A stretch of DNA of 64,000 nucleotides from JBBROS01 sp963752225. GTDB taxonomy: Bacteria > Pseudomonadota > Alphaproteobacteria > Acetobacterales > Acetobacteraceae. A model generated the notes under the pieces. That model saw only the letters and a list, made by a program, of their open reading frames with translations. It was not told where the DNA came from and did no database searches. Shown piece after piece: positions 10,637-19,244 of this stretch. Each line of letters begins with the position of its first letter. Within the stretch, counting starts at the first letter, position 1. The translations under genes and the position numbers were made by a program. The stretch is taken from the NCBI GenBank assembly GCA_963752225.1, contig CAVVXS010000016.1:62001-126000 (forward strand). The letters run 5' to 3'.

Positions 10637-13378
10637 TTGAGCGACACGCCCGACACGCCCGGCCCCGCCTCGCCGCCCGTCACCCTCGAAGAGGAGATGC
10701 GGCGGTCGTACCTCGACTATGCCATGTCGGTCATCGTCAGCCGGGCGCTGCCGGATGCGCGCGACGGGCTGAAGCCGGTGCACCGGCGCATCCTGTATGC
10801 GATGCAGGTGGGCGGCTACACGGCGGACAAGCCGTACCGCAAGTCGGCCAAGGTGGTCGGCGAAGTGATGGGCAACTTCCACCCGCACGGCGACAGCGCG
10901 ATCTACGACGCGCTGGTGCGGATGGCGCAGTCGTTCAGCATGCGGGTGCCGCTGGTGGACGGGCAGGGCAATTTCGGCAGCGTCGACGGGGACCCGCCGG
11001 CGGCGATGCGCTACACCGAAATCCGGCTGGCGCGCTCGGCGACCTTCCTGCTGCAGGATTTCGACAAGGACACGGTCGACTTCCAGCCGACCTACGACGA
11101 GAGCGACAAGGAGCCGCGGGTGCTGCCCGCGCGATACCCGAACCTGCTGGTGAACGGGGCCAACGGCATCGCCGTCGGCATGGCAACCAACATCCCGCCG
11201 CACAACCCGACCGAGATCATCGACGCGGTGCTGCACCTGATCGAGCATCCCGAGGCGACGCTCGACGACCTGATGCAGATCGTGCCCGGCCCCGACTTCC
11301 CCACGGGGGGCATGATCCTGGGCCGTGCCGGCATCCGGGCGGCCTTCGAGGGCGGCCGCGGCAGCCTGGTAGTGCGCGCCAAGGCGGAGTTCGAGGAGCT
11401 GCGCGGCAACCGCACCGCGATCGTCGTCACCGAGATCCCCTATCAGGTCAACAAGTCGACCCTGCTGGAAAAGATCGCCGAGCTGATCCGCGCCAAGCAG
11501 ATCGAGGGCATCGGCGACATGCGCGACGAGAGCGACCGCGACGGCATGCGGATCGTGCTCGAGCTGAAGCGCGACGCGACGCCCGAGGTGGTGCTGAACC
11601 ACCTGTACCGGTTCACCGCGCTGCAGACGAGCTTCGGCGTCAACTTCCTGGCGCTGGACGGCGGCCGGCCACGGCTGATGGGGCTGAAGGACGCGCTGCA
11701 GACCTTCATGGTGTTCCGCGAGGACGTCATCCTCCGCCGCAGCCGGTTCGAGCTGGACAAGGCTCGGGAGCGGGCGCACCTGCTGGTCGGCCTCGCGATC
11801 GCGGTCGCCAACATCGACGACGTGATCCAGCTCATCCGCAGCAGCCCCGACGCGGCCGCGGCCCGTGCGGCGTTAATGCAGCGGGATTGGCCGGCGACCG
11901 ACATCCAGCCGCTGCTCGACCTGATCGACGACCACGGCAACCAGATCGTCGCCGGCCAGGTTCGGCTGACGGAGGCGCAGGCGCGCGGCATCCTCGAGCT
12001 GCGTCTGGCCCGGCTGACCGGGCTCGAGCGGGACAAGATCCAGGCCGAGCTGACCGAGGTCAGCGAGCGCATCCGCGAGCTGCTGCTGATCCTGGAAAGC
12101 CGGCCACGCCGGCTCGAGGTGATGCGGGACGAGCTGCTGGCCTGCCGCGAGGAGATCAAGTCGCCGCGGATGACCTCGATCGTGGACGCGGCTGCCGACC
12201 AGGACGACGAGAGCCTGATCGAGCCGGGTCAGATGGTGGTGACCATCACCCGCGACGGCTTCATCAAGCGCACGCCGCTGGAGACGTTCAGGCAGCAGAA
12301 CCGCGGCGGCCGCGGGCGCAGCGGCGCATCCACCCGCGGCGACGACATCGTCACCCGCAGCTTCAACGCCCACACCCATCAATGGGTGCTGTTCTTCTCC
12401 ACCGGCGGCAAGGCGTTCCGGGAGAAGGTTTGGCGGTTGCCGGAAGCGTCGCCTACCGCGAAGGGACGGGCATTGGTCAACCTGCTGCCGGAGCTCGGCG
12501 GCGACGGCATCACCGCCGTCCTGCCTCTGCCGCAAGATGAGGGGCTGTGGGAGAACCTGCATCTGGTGTTCGCCACCGCGAGCGGCGGGGTGCGGCGCAA
12601 CAAGCTGTCGGATTTCGGGCGCATTCGCTCGTCCGGCATCATCGCGATGAAGCTCGATGAGGGCGACCACCTGATCGGCGTCGCCACCTGCCGCGACGGC
12701 GACGACGTGTTCCTCGCGACCCGGCTCGGCCGCTGCATCCGCTTCCAGATCACCGACGAGACGCTGCGGGTGTTTTCCGGCCGCGACAGCTCGGGCGTTC
12801 GCGGCATCCGGCTCGGCCGCGGCGACGAGGTGATCGGCCTGTCCATCCTGCGCCACCTCGAAGCGACCTCGGAGGAGCGGGACGCGCTGCTGAAGGCGTC
12901 CTCGGCCCGGCGCCGCTCGGCCGGCGAGGAGGTGGACGCGTCTGCCGAGACCGCCGAGGAAGCGCCGGCGGCGGCCGAGGCCGCACCGGTGGACCAGGCT
13001 GCCCTCGATGCCGAGGAGGTGCTGCTGACCGTCACCGACACCGGGTTCGGCAAGCGCTCCTCCTCGTTCCAATATCGCGTTGCCGGGCGGGGCGGGATGG
13101 GGATCGCCAACATCACCCTCGGCGAGCGGACCGGATCGGCCGTGGTGGCGAGCTTCCCGGTGCGCCATGGCGACGGAGTGATGCTGGTGACCGATGGCGG
13201 GCAGTTGATCCGCGTGCCGGTGGACCAGGTGCGGGTGACCGGGCGGACCAGCATGGGCGTGCGCCTGCTGCGGGTCGCCGACGGCGAGCGGGTGACGAGC
13301 GTGTTCCCGGTGATCGAGACCGACGCGGGCGACGAGAACGGTGTCCCGCCCGAGGACGAACCGCGTGGCGACGCCTGA
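10637..13378 (+). CDS. gyrA: DNA gyrase subunit A
   Basis: Catalytic breakage-reunion subunit of gyrase (913 residues), which introduces negative supercoils with GyrB. The active-site tyrosine is Tyr126 in MRYTEIRL. The quinolone region reads HPHGDSAIYD, so the key serine (87) and aspartate (91) are the sensitive type. The GyrA-box RGGRGRSG precedes the beta-pinwheel C-terminal domain. An Ala/Glu-rich insertion (about residues 755-795) interrupts this domain; such insertions occur in other alphaproteobacterial GyrA. The start codon is TTG, fixed by MSDTPDTPGP leading into the conserved LEEEMRRSYLDYAMSVI. The 3' end overlaps coaD by 14 bases. Confidence 0.97.
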   Translation: MSDTPDTPGPASPPVTLEEEMRRSYLDYAMSVIVSRALPDARDGLKPVHRRILYAMQVGGYTADKPYRKSAKVVGEVMGNFHPHGDSAIYDALVRMAQSFSMRVPLVDGQGNFGSVDGDPPAAMRYTEIRLARSATFLLQDFDKDTVDFQPTYDESDKEPRVLPARYPNLLVNGANGIAVGMATNIPPHNPTEIIDAVLHLIEHPEATLDDLMQIVPGPDFPTGGMILGRAGIRAAFEGGRGSLVVRAKAEFEELRGNRTAIVVTEIPYQVNKSTLLEKIAELIRAKQIEGIGDMRDESDRDGMRIVLELKRDATPEVVLNHLYRFTALQTSFGVNFLALDGGRPRLMGLKDALQTFMVFREDVILRRSRFELDKARERAHLLVGLAIAVANIDDVIQLIRSSPDAAAARAALMQRDWPATDIQPLLDLIDDHGNQIVAGQVRLTEAQARGILELRLARLTGLERDKIQAELTEVSERIRELLLILESRPRRLEVMRDELLACREEIKSPRMTSIVDAAADQDDESLIEPGQMVVTITRDGFIKRTPLETFRQQNRGGRGRSGASTRGDDIVTRSFNAHTHQWVLFFSTGGKAFREKVWRLPEASPTAKGRALVNLLPELGGDGITAVLPLPQDEGLWENLHLVFATASGGVRRNKLSDFGRIRSSGIIAMKLDEGDHLIGVATCRDGDDVFLATRLGRCIRFQITDETLRVFSGRDSSGVRGIRLGRGDEVIGLSILRHLEATSEERDALLKASSARRRSAGEEVDASAETAEEAPAAAEAAPVDQAALDAEEVLLTVTDTGFGKRSSSFQYRVAGRGGMGIANITLGERTGSAVVASFPVRHGDGVMLVTDGGQLIRVPVDQVRVTGRTSMGVRLLRVADGERVTSVFPVIETDAGDENGVPPEDEPRGDA

Positions 13379-13961
13379 CTCGGCCGGCGCCGGTGCGCCG
13401 GACCCAGCCGGCGCCGGTGCGCCGGACCCGGCTGGCGCCGGTGCGCCGGACCGGTGGCGTGTCGGCATGTATCCGGGAACCTTCGATCCCATCACCAACG
13501 GCCACATGGACATCATCGCCCGGGCAGCGCGCATGTTCGACCGGCTGGTGGTCGGCGTCGCCGAGAATGCCGGCAAAGGGCCGCTGTTCCCGCTATCGGA
13601 GCGGGTCGAGCTGGTGACCGCCGAAACCGTGGTGTTGGCCGCCCGGACCGGAACCGAGATCGTGGTGCGGCCGTTCTCCGGCCTGCTGATCGACTTCGCC
13701 CGGACCGTCAACGCCGGAGTGATCGTCCGCGGGCTCCGGGCGGTTTCGGACTTCGACTACGAGTTTCAGATGGCGGGGATGAATTACCGGCTGGACAGCG
13801 AAGTCGAGACAGTCTTTTTGATGGCCAGCGAGCATCACCAGTTCATTTCGTCCCGCTTTGTCAAGGAAATCGCGACGCTCGGGGGCGACGTGACCAGCTT
13901 CGTCCCGCCGTTAACGCTGAACCGGACCATGGCCCGGGTCGGGCGAGCCAAAAAGGATTGA
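13365..13961 (+). CDS. coaD: Phosphopantetheine adenylyltransferase
   Basis: Penultimate enzyme of coenzyme A synthesis; it transfers AMP from ATP to 4'-phosphopantetheine. The core starts VGMYPGTFDPITNGH, with the nucleotidyltransferase TxGH motif, and also contains GLRAVSDFDYEFQM and the ISSR segment. The usual protein has about 160-170 residues starting near MYPGTF. Here, three 24-base repeats in frame from a GTG at 13365 add about 34 residues, mostly AGAGAPDP units. The ATG at 13467 (inside the core) is an unlikely start because the strand before it would be lost. Other GTG starts (13341) are possible. It overlaps gyrA by 14 bases. Confidence 0.93.
   Translation: MATPDSAGAGAPDPAGAGAPDPAGAGAPDRWRVGMYPGTFDPITNGHMDIIARAARMFDRLVVGVAENAGKGPLFPLSERVELVTAETVVLAARTGTEIVVRPFSGLLIDFARTVNAGVIVRGLRAVSDFDYEFQMAGMNYRLDSEVETVFLMASEHHQFISSRFVKEIATLGGDVTSFVPPLTLNRTMARVGRAKKD
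13383..13454 (+). repeat. Three 24-bp tandem repeats in the coaD 5' end
   Basis: Units at 13383-13406, 13407-13430 and 13431-13454, near-identical (GCCGGCGCCGGTGCGCCGGA followed by CCN). Being a multiple of three, they encode repeated AGAGAPDP without breaking the frame. Confidence 0.9.
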
Positions 13962-13964
13962 CCA

Positions 13965-14525
13965 ATGCTTCGCCGTCACCTGCTTTCAACAACCATCGCA
14001 TTGACCCTGATCGGAACCACCATGTCTGACGCACAGACCCAAGTCGAAGACCCCGAGAACACCCTGTTCATGGACCTCAAGGACGGGCGGGTGGTGATCA
14101 AGCTGCGCCCCGACCTGGCGCCCAAGCATGTCGAGCGGGTCAAGGAGCTCACCCGCGAGGGCTTCTACAACGGCACCCCGTTCCACCGGGTGATCGAAGG
14201 CTTCATGGCGCAGGGCGGCGACCCGACCGGCACCGGGAGCGGCGGCAGCAAGCTGCCGGACCTGCCGGCCGAATTCTCCAAGTCGGCGCACTTCCTGCGC
14301 GGCACCGTCGGCGCCGCCCGCACCGGCAACCCGAACAGCGCCAACAGCCAGTTCTACATCATGTTCGCCCCGGCGCCGCACCTTGACGGCCAGTATACCA
14401 TCTGGGGCCAGGTCATCTCCGGCATGGACGTGGTGGACAAGATCAAGCGCGGTTCCGGCGGCAGCGGCTCGGTCCAGAGCCCCGACAAGATCATCAAGAT
14501 GCAGGTCGCGGCGGACGCCAAGTAA
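13965..14525 (+). CDS. Peptidyl-prolyl cis-trans isomerase, cyclophilin type
   Basis: Cyclophilin of 186 residues catalysing proline isomerisation in protein folding. Family segments include FHRVIEGFMAQGGDP (catalytic arginine), NSANSQFYIMFAP and HLDGQYTIWGQV. The first 24 residues look like a signal peptide (RRHLLSTTIALTLIGTT), which would place it in the periplasm. An internal ATG at residue 20 (MSDAQTQVEDP) could give a cytoplasmic form. It lies three bases after coaD, so it is probably co-transcribed with coaD and gyrA. Confidence 0.93.
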   Translation: MLRRHLLSTTIALTLIGTTMSDAQTQVEDPENTLFMDLKDGRVVIKLRPDLAPKHVERVKELTREGFYNGTPFHRVIEGFMAQGGDPTGTGSGGSKLPDLPAEFSKSAHFLRGTVGAARTGNPNSANSQFYIMFAPAPHLDGQYTIWGQVISGMDVVDKIKRGSGGSGSVQSPDKIIKMQVAADAK

Positions 14526-14611
14526 AGCGCTCCGGCGCAAGCCGGCGGGTGTGGGCTGGCGCCCATGCCCCCTGGCGCCCACCCCCGTCAACATTGTAAC
14601 ACCGGGCGGCC

Positions 14612-14687
14612 GGGCCTGTAGCTCAGTTGGTAGAGCGTCCGACTTTTAATCGGATTGTCGTGGGTTCGATCCCCACCGGGCCCACCA
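14612..14687 (+). tRNA. tRNA-Lys (anticodon TTT)
   Basis: Full cloverleaf of 76 bases with CCA encoded. The acceptor stem GGGCCTG pairs with CGGGCCC, with one T-G pair. The D arm is GCTCAGTTGGTAGAGC, the anticodon stem TCCGA/TCGGA holds loop CTTTTAA with TTT at its centre, and the T arm is GTGGG-TTCGATC-CCCAC. The convergent transporter gene ends inside it on the other strand. Confidence 0.97.
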
Positions 14688-15917
14688 ACGCCCCATCCAC
14701 CCGGCGATGGCCAAATTGGCGGCGGCCGCCAGCATCAACACGACGGTCGGCGCCACCTGCAGCAGGGCAAGCACCGCGGTGAGCACGGCCGCGGCGGTCA
14801 TGGCGGCGGCGTTGACGACGTTGTTCGCCGCAACCATGCGGGCCCGCTGCGCCGCCGCCGACCGGTCCTGCATCACGGCGTAAAGCGGCACGGAGTAGAG
14901 GCCGCCGCAAGCCGCGAGCAAAGCGAGGTCGGCCAGCATCCGCCACCCGCGCGGATCGTGCAGCAAGAGGGTGGGATCGGTCAGCCCGCCGCCGCGCCCG
15001 GCCGCCAGGGCGAAATCGCCCAGGAACACCGACAGCCCAACCGCCGCGAACGGCACCAGCCGCGCCGACACCTCGCCCCGCAGCAGCCGCGAGCACAGGA
15101 GCGACCCGGCCCCGACCCCGACCGAGAAGAACGCCAGCAGCAGCGTCACGCTGCCTTCGCGCCCGCCGAGGTCGTCGCGGACGATGGAGGGCAGCTCGGC
15201 CAGCACGGTGGCGCCGATCACCCAGAACCAGGACAAGCCCAGCACGCATTGCCAGACCGGCCGGTTGGCGCGCGCGGCGGCAAGCAGGCCGGTCGTCGCC
15301 CGGGCGATGTTCCAGCCGATCGGCAGCCCGGGCGCGGCGGCGGCGGCGGGCGGGACGAAGCGGGCCGCCACCACCCCGGCGGCCGCGACGACCAGCCCCG
15401 CCGCCGCCACGATCGTGGCGCCGTTCTCCAAGCCCATCAGCGCGCCGCCGGCGATGGTTCCAGCCAGGATGCCGCCGAAGGTCCCGGCCTCGACCAGGCC
15501 GTTGCCGGCAACCAGTTCGTCTTCGGCCAGGTGGCTGGGCAGGACGGCGTATTTGAGCGGCCCGAAGAACGTCGCCTGCACGCCCAAGCCGAACAGGACG
15601 GCGAACAGCAGCGTCACGCTGCCCAGCCCGAAACCGGCCGCCGCCACCACCATCAGCGCCACCTCGGCCCATTTCACGAGGCGGAGGGTGCGCGACTTCT
15701 CGAACCGGTCGGCGATCTGCCCGGCGGTCGCGGACAGCAACATATAGGGTAGGATGAACACTCCGCCGGCCGCGGCCACCAGCGCCGGACCGCTCGAGCC
15801 AGCCGCCTGGAACAGCACGAGCACCACGAGCGCGTTCTTGAACAGGTTGTCGTTCAGCGCGCCGAGCAGCTGCGTGACGAACAAGGGCGCAAGCCGCCGG
15901 GACGCGAGGAGGAACAT
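14646..15917 (-). CDS. Major facilitator transporter, LplT-like
   Basis: Inner-membrane MFS protein of 423 residues with about 11-12 membrane helices. The segment QATFFGPLKYAVLPSHL and EAGTFGGILAGTIAGG are typical of lysophospholipid transporters (LplT), which return lysophospholipids for re-acylation. No acyltransferase partner is adjacent, so the substrate is inferred. The start is MFLLASRRLAPLF; the frame continues upstream only over the antisense of the SOUL gene. The last residues (WGSNPRQSD) are read from the antisense of tRNA-Lys, and the stop codon lies in the tRNA anticodon loop. Confidence 0.85.
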   Translation of the reverse strand: MFLLASRRLAPLFVTQLLGALNDNLFKNALVVLVLFQAAGSSGPALVAAAGGVFILPYMLLSATAGQIADRFEKSRTLRLVKWAEVALMVVAAAGFGLGSVTLLFAVLFGLGVQATFFGPLKYAVLPSHLAEDELVAGNGLVEAGTFGGILAGTIAGGALMGLENGATIVAAAGLVVAAAGVVAARFVPPAAAAAPGLPIGWNIARATTGLLAAARANRPVWQCVLGLSWFWVIGATVLAELPSIVRDDLGGREGSVTLLLAFFSVGVGAGSLLCSRLLRGEVSARLVPFAAVGLSVFLGDFALAAGRGGGLTDPTLLLHDPRGWRMLADLALLAACGGLYSVPLYAVMQDRSAAAQRARMVAANNVVNAAAMTAAAVLTAVLALLQVAPTVVLMLAAAANLAIAGWMGRWWARWGSNPRQSD

Positions 15918-15957
15918 GGTCGGGCGCTCCGCTCCGGGCTCGCGCGTGGGCGCCGGC

Positions 15958-16596
15958 TCAGGCGGCGCGTTCGACGGGCACCGCCGCTTCGTTGCGGCGA
16001 AGGAAGGGGATCGTCCAGGGCGGGTCGTAGAACCAGGCGAGCGGCGGACCGGTGACCCGCCACGCCGTGCCGGCGAGCGCCTGCGTGAGCTCCGCCTGGC
16101 GCCGCGCCACCGCGTCGGGGCCGATCGAGCCGGAAAACCGCAGCACTGCGAAGGTCTGCGGCGGGACCGGCACGATGCGCACGGCCGGGTCGTTCGGCCG
16201 CGGCAAGCTGTCGAGCGTATAGTGCGCGGGCATGAAGAAGCGGATGGTCCATTCGCCGGCCGGGGTGCGGTCCTGCGCAACGGGCGCGGTCATGGCGATC
16301 GTCTCGTCCGCCGGCCGGTTCGCCGCTTGGGCCACCGGCGCCGTCATGGCGATCGAGCCCTTGGTCGTGTTGTCGCCGAAGATAAAGCCGGCCAGCCGGC
16401 GGAACCCGGCACTGCGGGCAGCGATCTCGTCGCCCGTCACCGTCGTTTCGGCGGCGATGCGGGGGCCGTACTCGCGGATCTCGGCCGGCCCGGTCTGGGC
16501 GAGCACCCCATAGCTCGGCTCCTCGGTGCCGCTGCGCACGCCGACGACCGAGCAGGCGCCAAGGAGGAGGCCGGATAGGACGGAGAGCGGCTTCAT
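15958..16596 (-). CDS. SOUL-type heme-binding lipoprotein
   Basis: A 212-residue protein starting MKPLSVLSGLLLGAC. The LLGAC lipobox (Cys15) predicts an N-terminal lipid anchor. The rest resembles the SOUL/HBP family: YGPRIAAETTV, a duplicated SIAMTAPVAQ / TIAMTAPVAQ signature, and a C-terminal PPLAWFYDPPWTIPFLRRNE motif. These proteins bind heme or related tetrapyrroles; the exact role in bacteria is unclear. It lies 40 bases upstream of the LplT-like gene on the same strand and may be co-transcribed with it. Confidence 0.88.
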   Translation of the reverse strand: MKPLSVLSGLLLGACSVVGVRSGTEEPSYGVLAQTGPAEIREYGPRIAAETTVTGDEIAARSAGFRRLAGFIFGDNTTKGSIAMTAPVAQAANRPADETIAMTAPVAQDRTPAGEWTIRFFMPAHYTLDSLPRPNDPAVRIVPVPPQTFAVLRFSGSIGPDAVARRQAELTQALAGTAWRVTGPPLAWFYDPPWTIPFLRRNEAAVPVERAA

Positions 16597-16643
16597 GCCG
16601 CCTATATGAGCAGACGCTCGCGCATTCGGGGAGCCCCGCCCAG

Positions 16644-18584
16644 TTATCCGGCCAGCGCTATGCCGAACTGGCTCGGGTCGGCGCCACCGAATTGCGGGGC
16701 GGTGCGGGCCACGTGCTCGGCGCTTTCCGAAAATCCGACCACCACGGCGCCGCGCGCGGCCGAACCTTCGTCGAGCATGCCGGTCCAATATTGCGCGCCC
16801 GCAGCGTCGCTCGCCCGGCCCAGGGTGTTGCGGTAGAGCGCCTCGACGAAGTCGCGGTTGCCGAGGCCGCCGAACCGCGCCGCGAACTCCGGCGACGCGC
16901 TGAACGCGCCGGCGACGCTTTGCAGGCTGGCCGTGCCGGCATCGAGCATGCCGCGCCAGAACGACAAGCCCGCCGCGTCCGGCAGCCGTCCGAGCACGGT
17001 GTCGTAGAGGCGCGCGACCTGCTCGGCGGTTTCGCTGCGGTCCCAGACGCCGCTGCCGACGATCGAGGCGGTTTGCGCCCGGTTCTCGGCGCTTTCGGAG
17101 AAGCCGGCGAGCACCGCGCCGCGGTCGGTGCCGGCGCCGAGCCGGTCGAGCCAGAATGCCCGGCCGGCCGCGTCGCCGGGATGGCCGAGCACATTTTGAT
17201 ACAGGCGGTCCACGTAGCCGGCGTCGTCGAGCGCGCCGAACCGGGCGGCGAACTCGGCGCTGCCGGCGAAGACGGTGCCGACCTCGCCGAGGCTGGCGCC
17301 GTTTTCGATGCGATCGATCCAGCCATTGAGACCATCCTGGTCGGGGATGCGGCCAAAGGCGGCCCGATACATCCGGAGCGCTTGCGCCGCCGGGTCGTCG
17401 GGGTCGAGCACGATCCGGCCGTCGAGGAAGCGGAGTTCGCGGACGCCCTCGTAGGTGTCGGTCTGGTTGCCGTGCTGCCGCACCGTCGCGGTGCCGTCGA
17501 AGCTGAACAGGCTGCCGCGCACGGAGCTGCCGGACACGTCGATGACGTCATGGCCCGGGGAGCCGGTCACGTGATTGACCTCGGTTGCGCTGACGGGCGG
17601 CACCCGGACATCGACCGGTATCGTCGGGGTGGTCGGCAAGGTCGGCGGCGGCGTGGTCGGCGGCGATGGTGGCGGCGAGGCGCTCAACGCGAGCGCCATC
17701 CCTGCCCCGGCTTGCGGTGCGACGGTGACGCCGAAGCCGCCGTAGTCGCCGGCCAAGGTCAGCGATCCAAGCCGAACCGCGCCCGAGAACAGCGCGAGCG
17801 TCGATTGCGCCGTCGACCCGGCCGTCAGCGTCGCGGTCAATGGCCCGCCCGCCCCGGCATAGACGATGGTATCGCCCACGGCGAAGCCGGTGATCACCGC
17901 CTGCTCGGCCAAGCCGGACGGGGTGGCGCCGAGCTGCAGCGTGCCGCCGGCGCCGTTGAACATGACCGGCGCGGTGCTGACGCCGTTGAGCGCCAAGGTC
18001 GCGCCAGCGCCGATCTGCAGGCTGCCGCCGCCCGACACCGGACCGTTCAGGGTCAGCGTGCCGCCGGCGGCGGAGACGGTGCCGAGGTCGACGATGCCGC
18101 CCGCCGCGTTCACCGTGCCATCGCCGCTCAGGCTGCCATCGACCGTCAACGCACCCGCTGTGCCCGCCGCCTTGCCGATCGTGGCGACCCCCGCCTCGGC
18201 CACGGTCAGCGTGGCACCGGCCGAAAGGACAAGGCTGCTGGCGTGCCACGCGCCGCCGTTCTGGACCGTCAGCGCCGCCGCCGCGCCGATCGAGGTGGCG
18301 CCGCCGTCCAGCGATCCGCCCCGGGCGATGTCGGCGGCGCCGTCGAACAAGCTGCTGCCCGCCTGCAGCTGCGCCGTGAACGACCAGGTCGTGGTGTTGC
18401 CGCCCAGCACGCCCAGGCTGGCGACCGCGCCGCTGCCGCCGACCGTGCCCCCTCCGGTGACGAACTCGGCCGTGTCGGCGAGGCCGGGCGGGGTCCGTGC
18501 CGGGTTGATGCGCAGCGTGGTATTGGCCCAGGAGGAGCCGATGCCGAACTGACCGCTCGTCGCGATCCACCGATAAATAGACAT
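16644..18584 (-). CDS. Large DUF4214 protein with passenger-like repeats
   Basis: About 646 residues. The N-terminal half is Gly/Ala/Thr-rich with short repeated units (GGTLTLNGPVSGGGSLQIG) like autotransporter beta-helix passengers. A proline-rich linker (PPPSPPTTPPPTLPTTP) and an RTX-like stretch (GHDVIDVSGSS...YEGVRELRFLDG) follow. The C-terminal part holds repeated DUF4214 units (FGRIPDQDGLNGWIDRIENG, LGRLPDAAGLSFWRGMLDAG). DUF4214 proteins are usually secreted and surface-associated. No signal peptide or beta-barrel is visible, so type I secretion is a guess. The ATG at 18584 has AGGAGTG upstream; a GTG at 18593 is the alternative. Confidence 0.8.
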   Translation of the reverse strand: MSIYRWIATSGQFGIGSSWANTTLRINPARTPPGLADTAEFVTGGGTVGGSGAVASLGVLGGNTTTWSFTAQLQAGSSLFDGAADIARGGSLDGGATSIGAAAALTVQNGGAWHASSLVLSAGATLTVAEAGVATIGKAAGTAGALTVDGSLSGDGTVNAAGGIVDLGTVSAAGGTLTLNGPVSGGGSLQIGAGATLALNGVSTAPVMFNGAGGTLQLGATPSGLAEQAVITGFAVGDTIVYAGAGGPLTATLTAGSTAQSTLALFSGAVRLGSLTLAGDYGGFGVTVAPQAGAGMALALSASPPPSPPTTPPPTLPTTPTIPVDVRVPPVSATEVNHVTGSPGHDVIDVSGSSVRGSLFSFDGTATVRQHGNQTDTYEGVRELRFLDGRIVLDPDDPAAQALRMYRAAFGRIPDQDGLNGWIDRIENGASLGEVGTVFAGSAEFAARFGALDDAGYVDRLYQNVLGHPGDAAGRAFWLDRLGAGTDRGAVLAGFSESAENRAQTASIVGSGVWDRSETAEQVARLYDTVLGRLPDAAGLSFWRGMLDAGTASLQSVAGAFSASPEFAARFGGLGNRDFVEALYRNTLGRASDAAGAQYWTGMLDEGSAARGAVVVGFSESAEHVARTAPQFGGADPSQFGIALAG

Positions 18585-18596
18585 GCCGCACACTCC

Positions 18597-18622
18597 TGGA
18601 CGGTTCTTCTATAAACCGTCCA
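18597..18622 (-). promoter_or_regulatory. Perfect inverted repeat upstream of the DUF4214 gene
   Basis: TGGACGGTT (18597-18605), 8-base loop, AACCGTCCA (18614-18622): a perfect 9-bp inverted repeat, 13 bases upstream of the DUF4214 start. One arm abuts the ribosome-binding site, so it may be an operator or a translation-controlling hairpin. Confidence 0.5.
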
Positions 18623-18683
18623 GTGGCTCGGTTCTTGATACGCGAGAGCCTTGTGAATACTCGGTTCGCGGTAGGCTGTGCGC

Positions 18684-19175
18684 TTAGTGCCGCCGCCGGG
18701 GCCTCAGATCGATGGCCGGCGACGGGTGCGGGTTGCGGTATTCCTGGCCGGTCCAGACGTAACGGATCGTATCCGTCGCCAGGTCGGCCATGCCGCGCGT
18801 GCGGCTTGGCAGGACCGCGAGCTTGCCGCCCGCGCCGTCCAGCACCCGCTTCCAGGCGCCGTGCCGCCAAAGGAAGGCGGAGGTGCTGCACCCGGCCGAG
18901 CCGCACTGCCGCGCCGATTGCAGCTGCACGAACACCGCCGGCCGGTCCGATGCGGTCCCGAGCGGGGCGGTTCCAACCAGCACCAGCGGCCGATCCCCGG
19001 CCCGCCTCGACTCCGCCAGGTCGTCGGCCACAAGCTCCCGCGCGGTGGTCTCGAGTGCGGCGCCCGGGTGAGCGGCCAGCGCAACCGGCGTTCCACCCGC
19101 CACCGCTTTGTCGCGCGGCGGAGGCGCGGCGGCGGCGAGCAACACGGCGGCGGCGAGGAGCACAGGCAGGCGCAT
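18684..19175 (-). CDS. Small exported protein, unknown function
   Basis: About 163 residues with a clear signal peptide (MRLPVLLAAAVLLAAAAPPP). The mature part carries two cysteines in QCGSAGCSTSAFLW, likely a disulfide in the periplasm, and ends VWTGQEYRNPHPSP. I do not recognise the family. It is transcribed divergently from rlmH with 69 bases between, in the place where rsfS often precedes rlmH in other genomes; no rsfS is visible in this window. Confidence 0.7.
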   Translation of the reverse strand: MRLPVLLAAAVLLAAAAPPPRDKAVAGGTPVALAAHPGAALETTARELVADDLAESRRAGDRPLVLVGTAPLGTASDRPAVFVQLQSARQCGSAGCSTSAFLWRHGAWKRVLDGAGGKLAVLPSRTRGMADLATDTIRYVWTGQEYRNPHPSPAIDLRPRRRH

Positions 19176-19244
19176 GGTCGATCCCGAACAGGCTGGCGCG
19201 GCGGCGCCGTCGCATCCAGGTACCACGTCACGCCTTGCGCGGCC

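Noticed and set aside
10579..12540. A 653-codon plus-strand frame at the gyrA start
   Set aside because: It overlaps gyrA in another frame, and its translation is Arg/Gly/Ala-rich without family motifs.
13341..13364. GTG at 13341 as the coaD start
   Set aside because: Possible, but the extra eight residues lie deep within gyrA and match nothing; the GTG at 13365 at the gyrA stop is the more usual coupled start.
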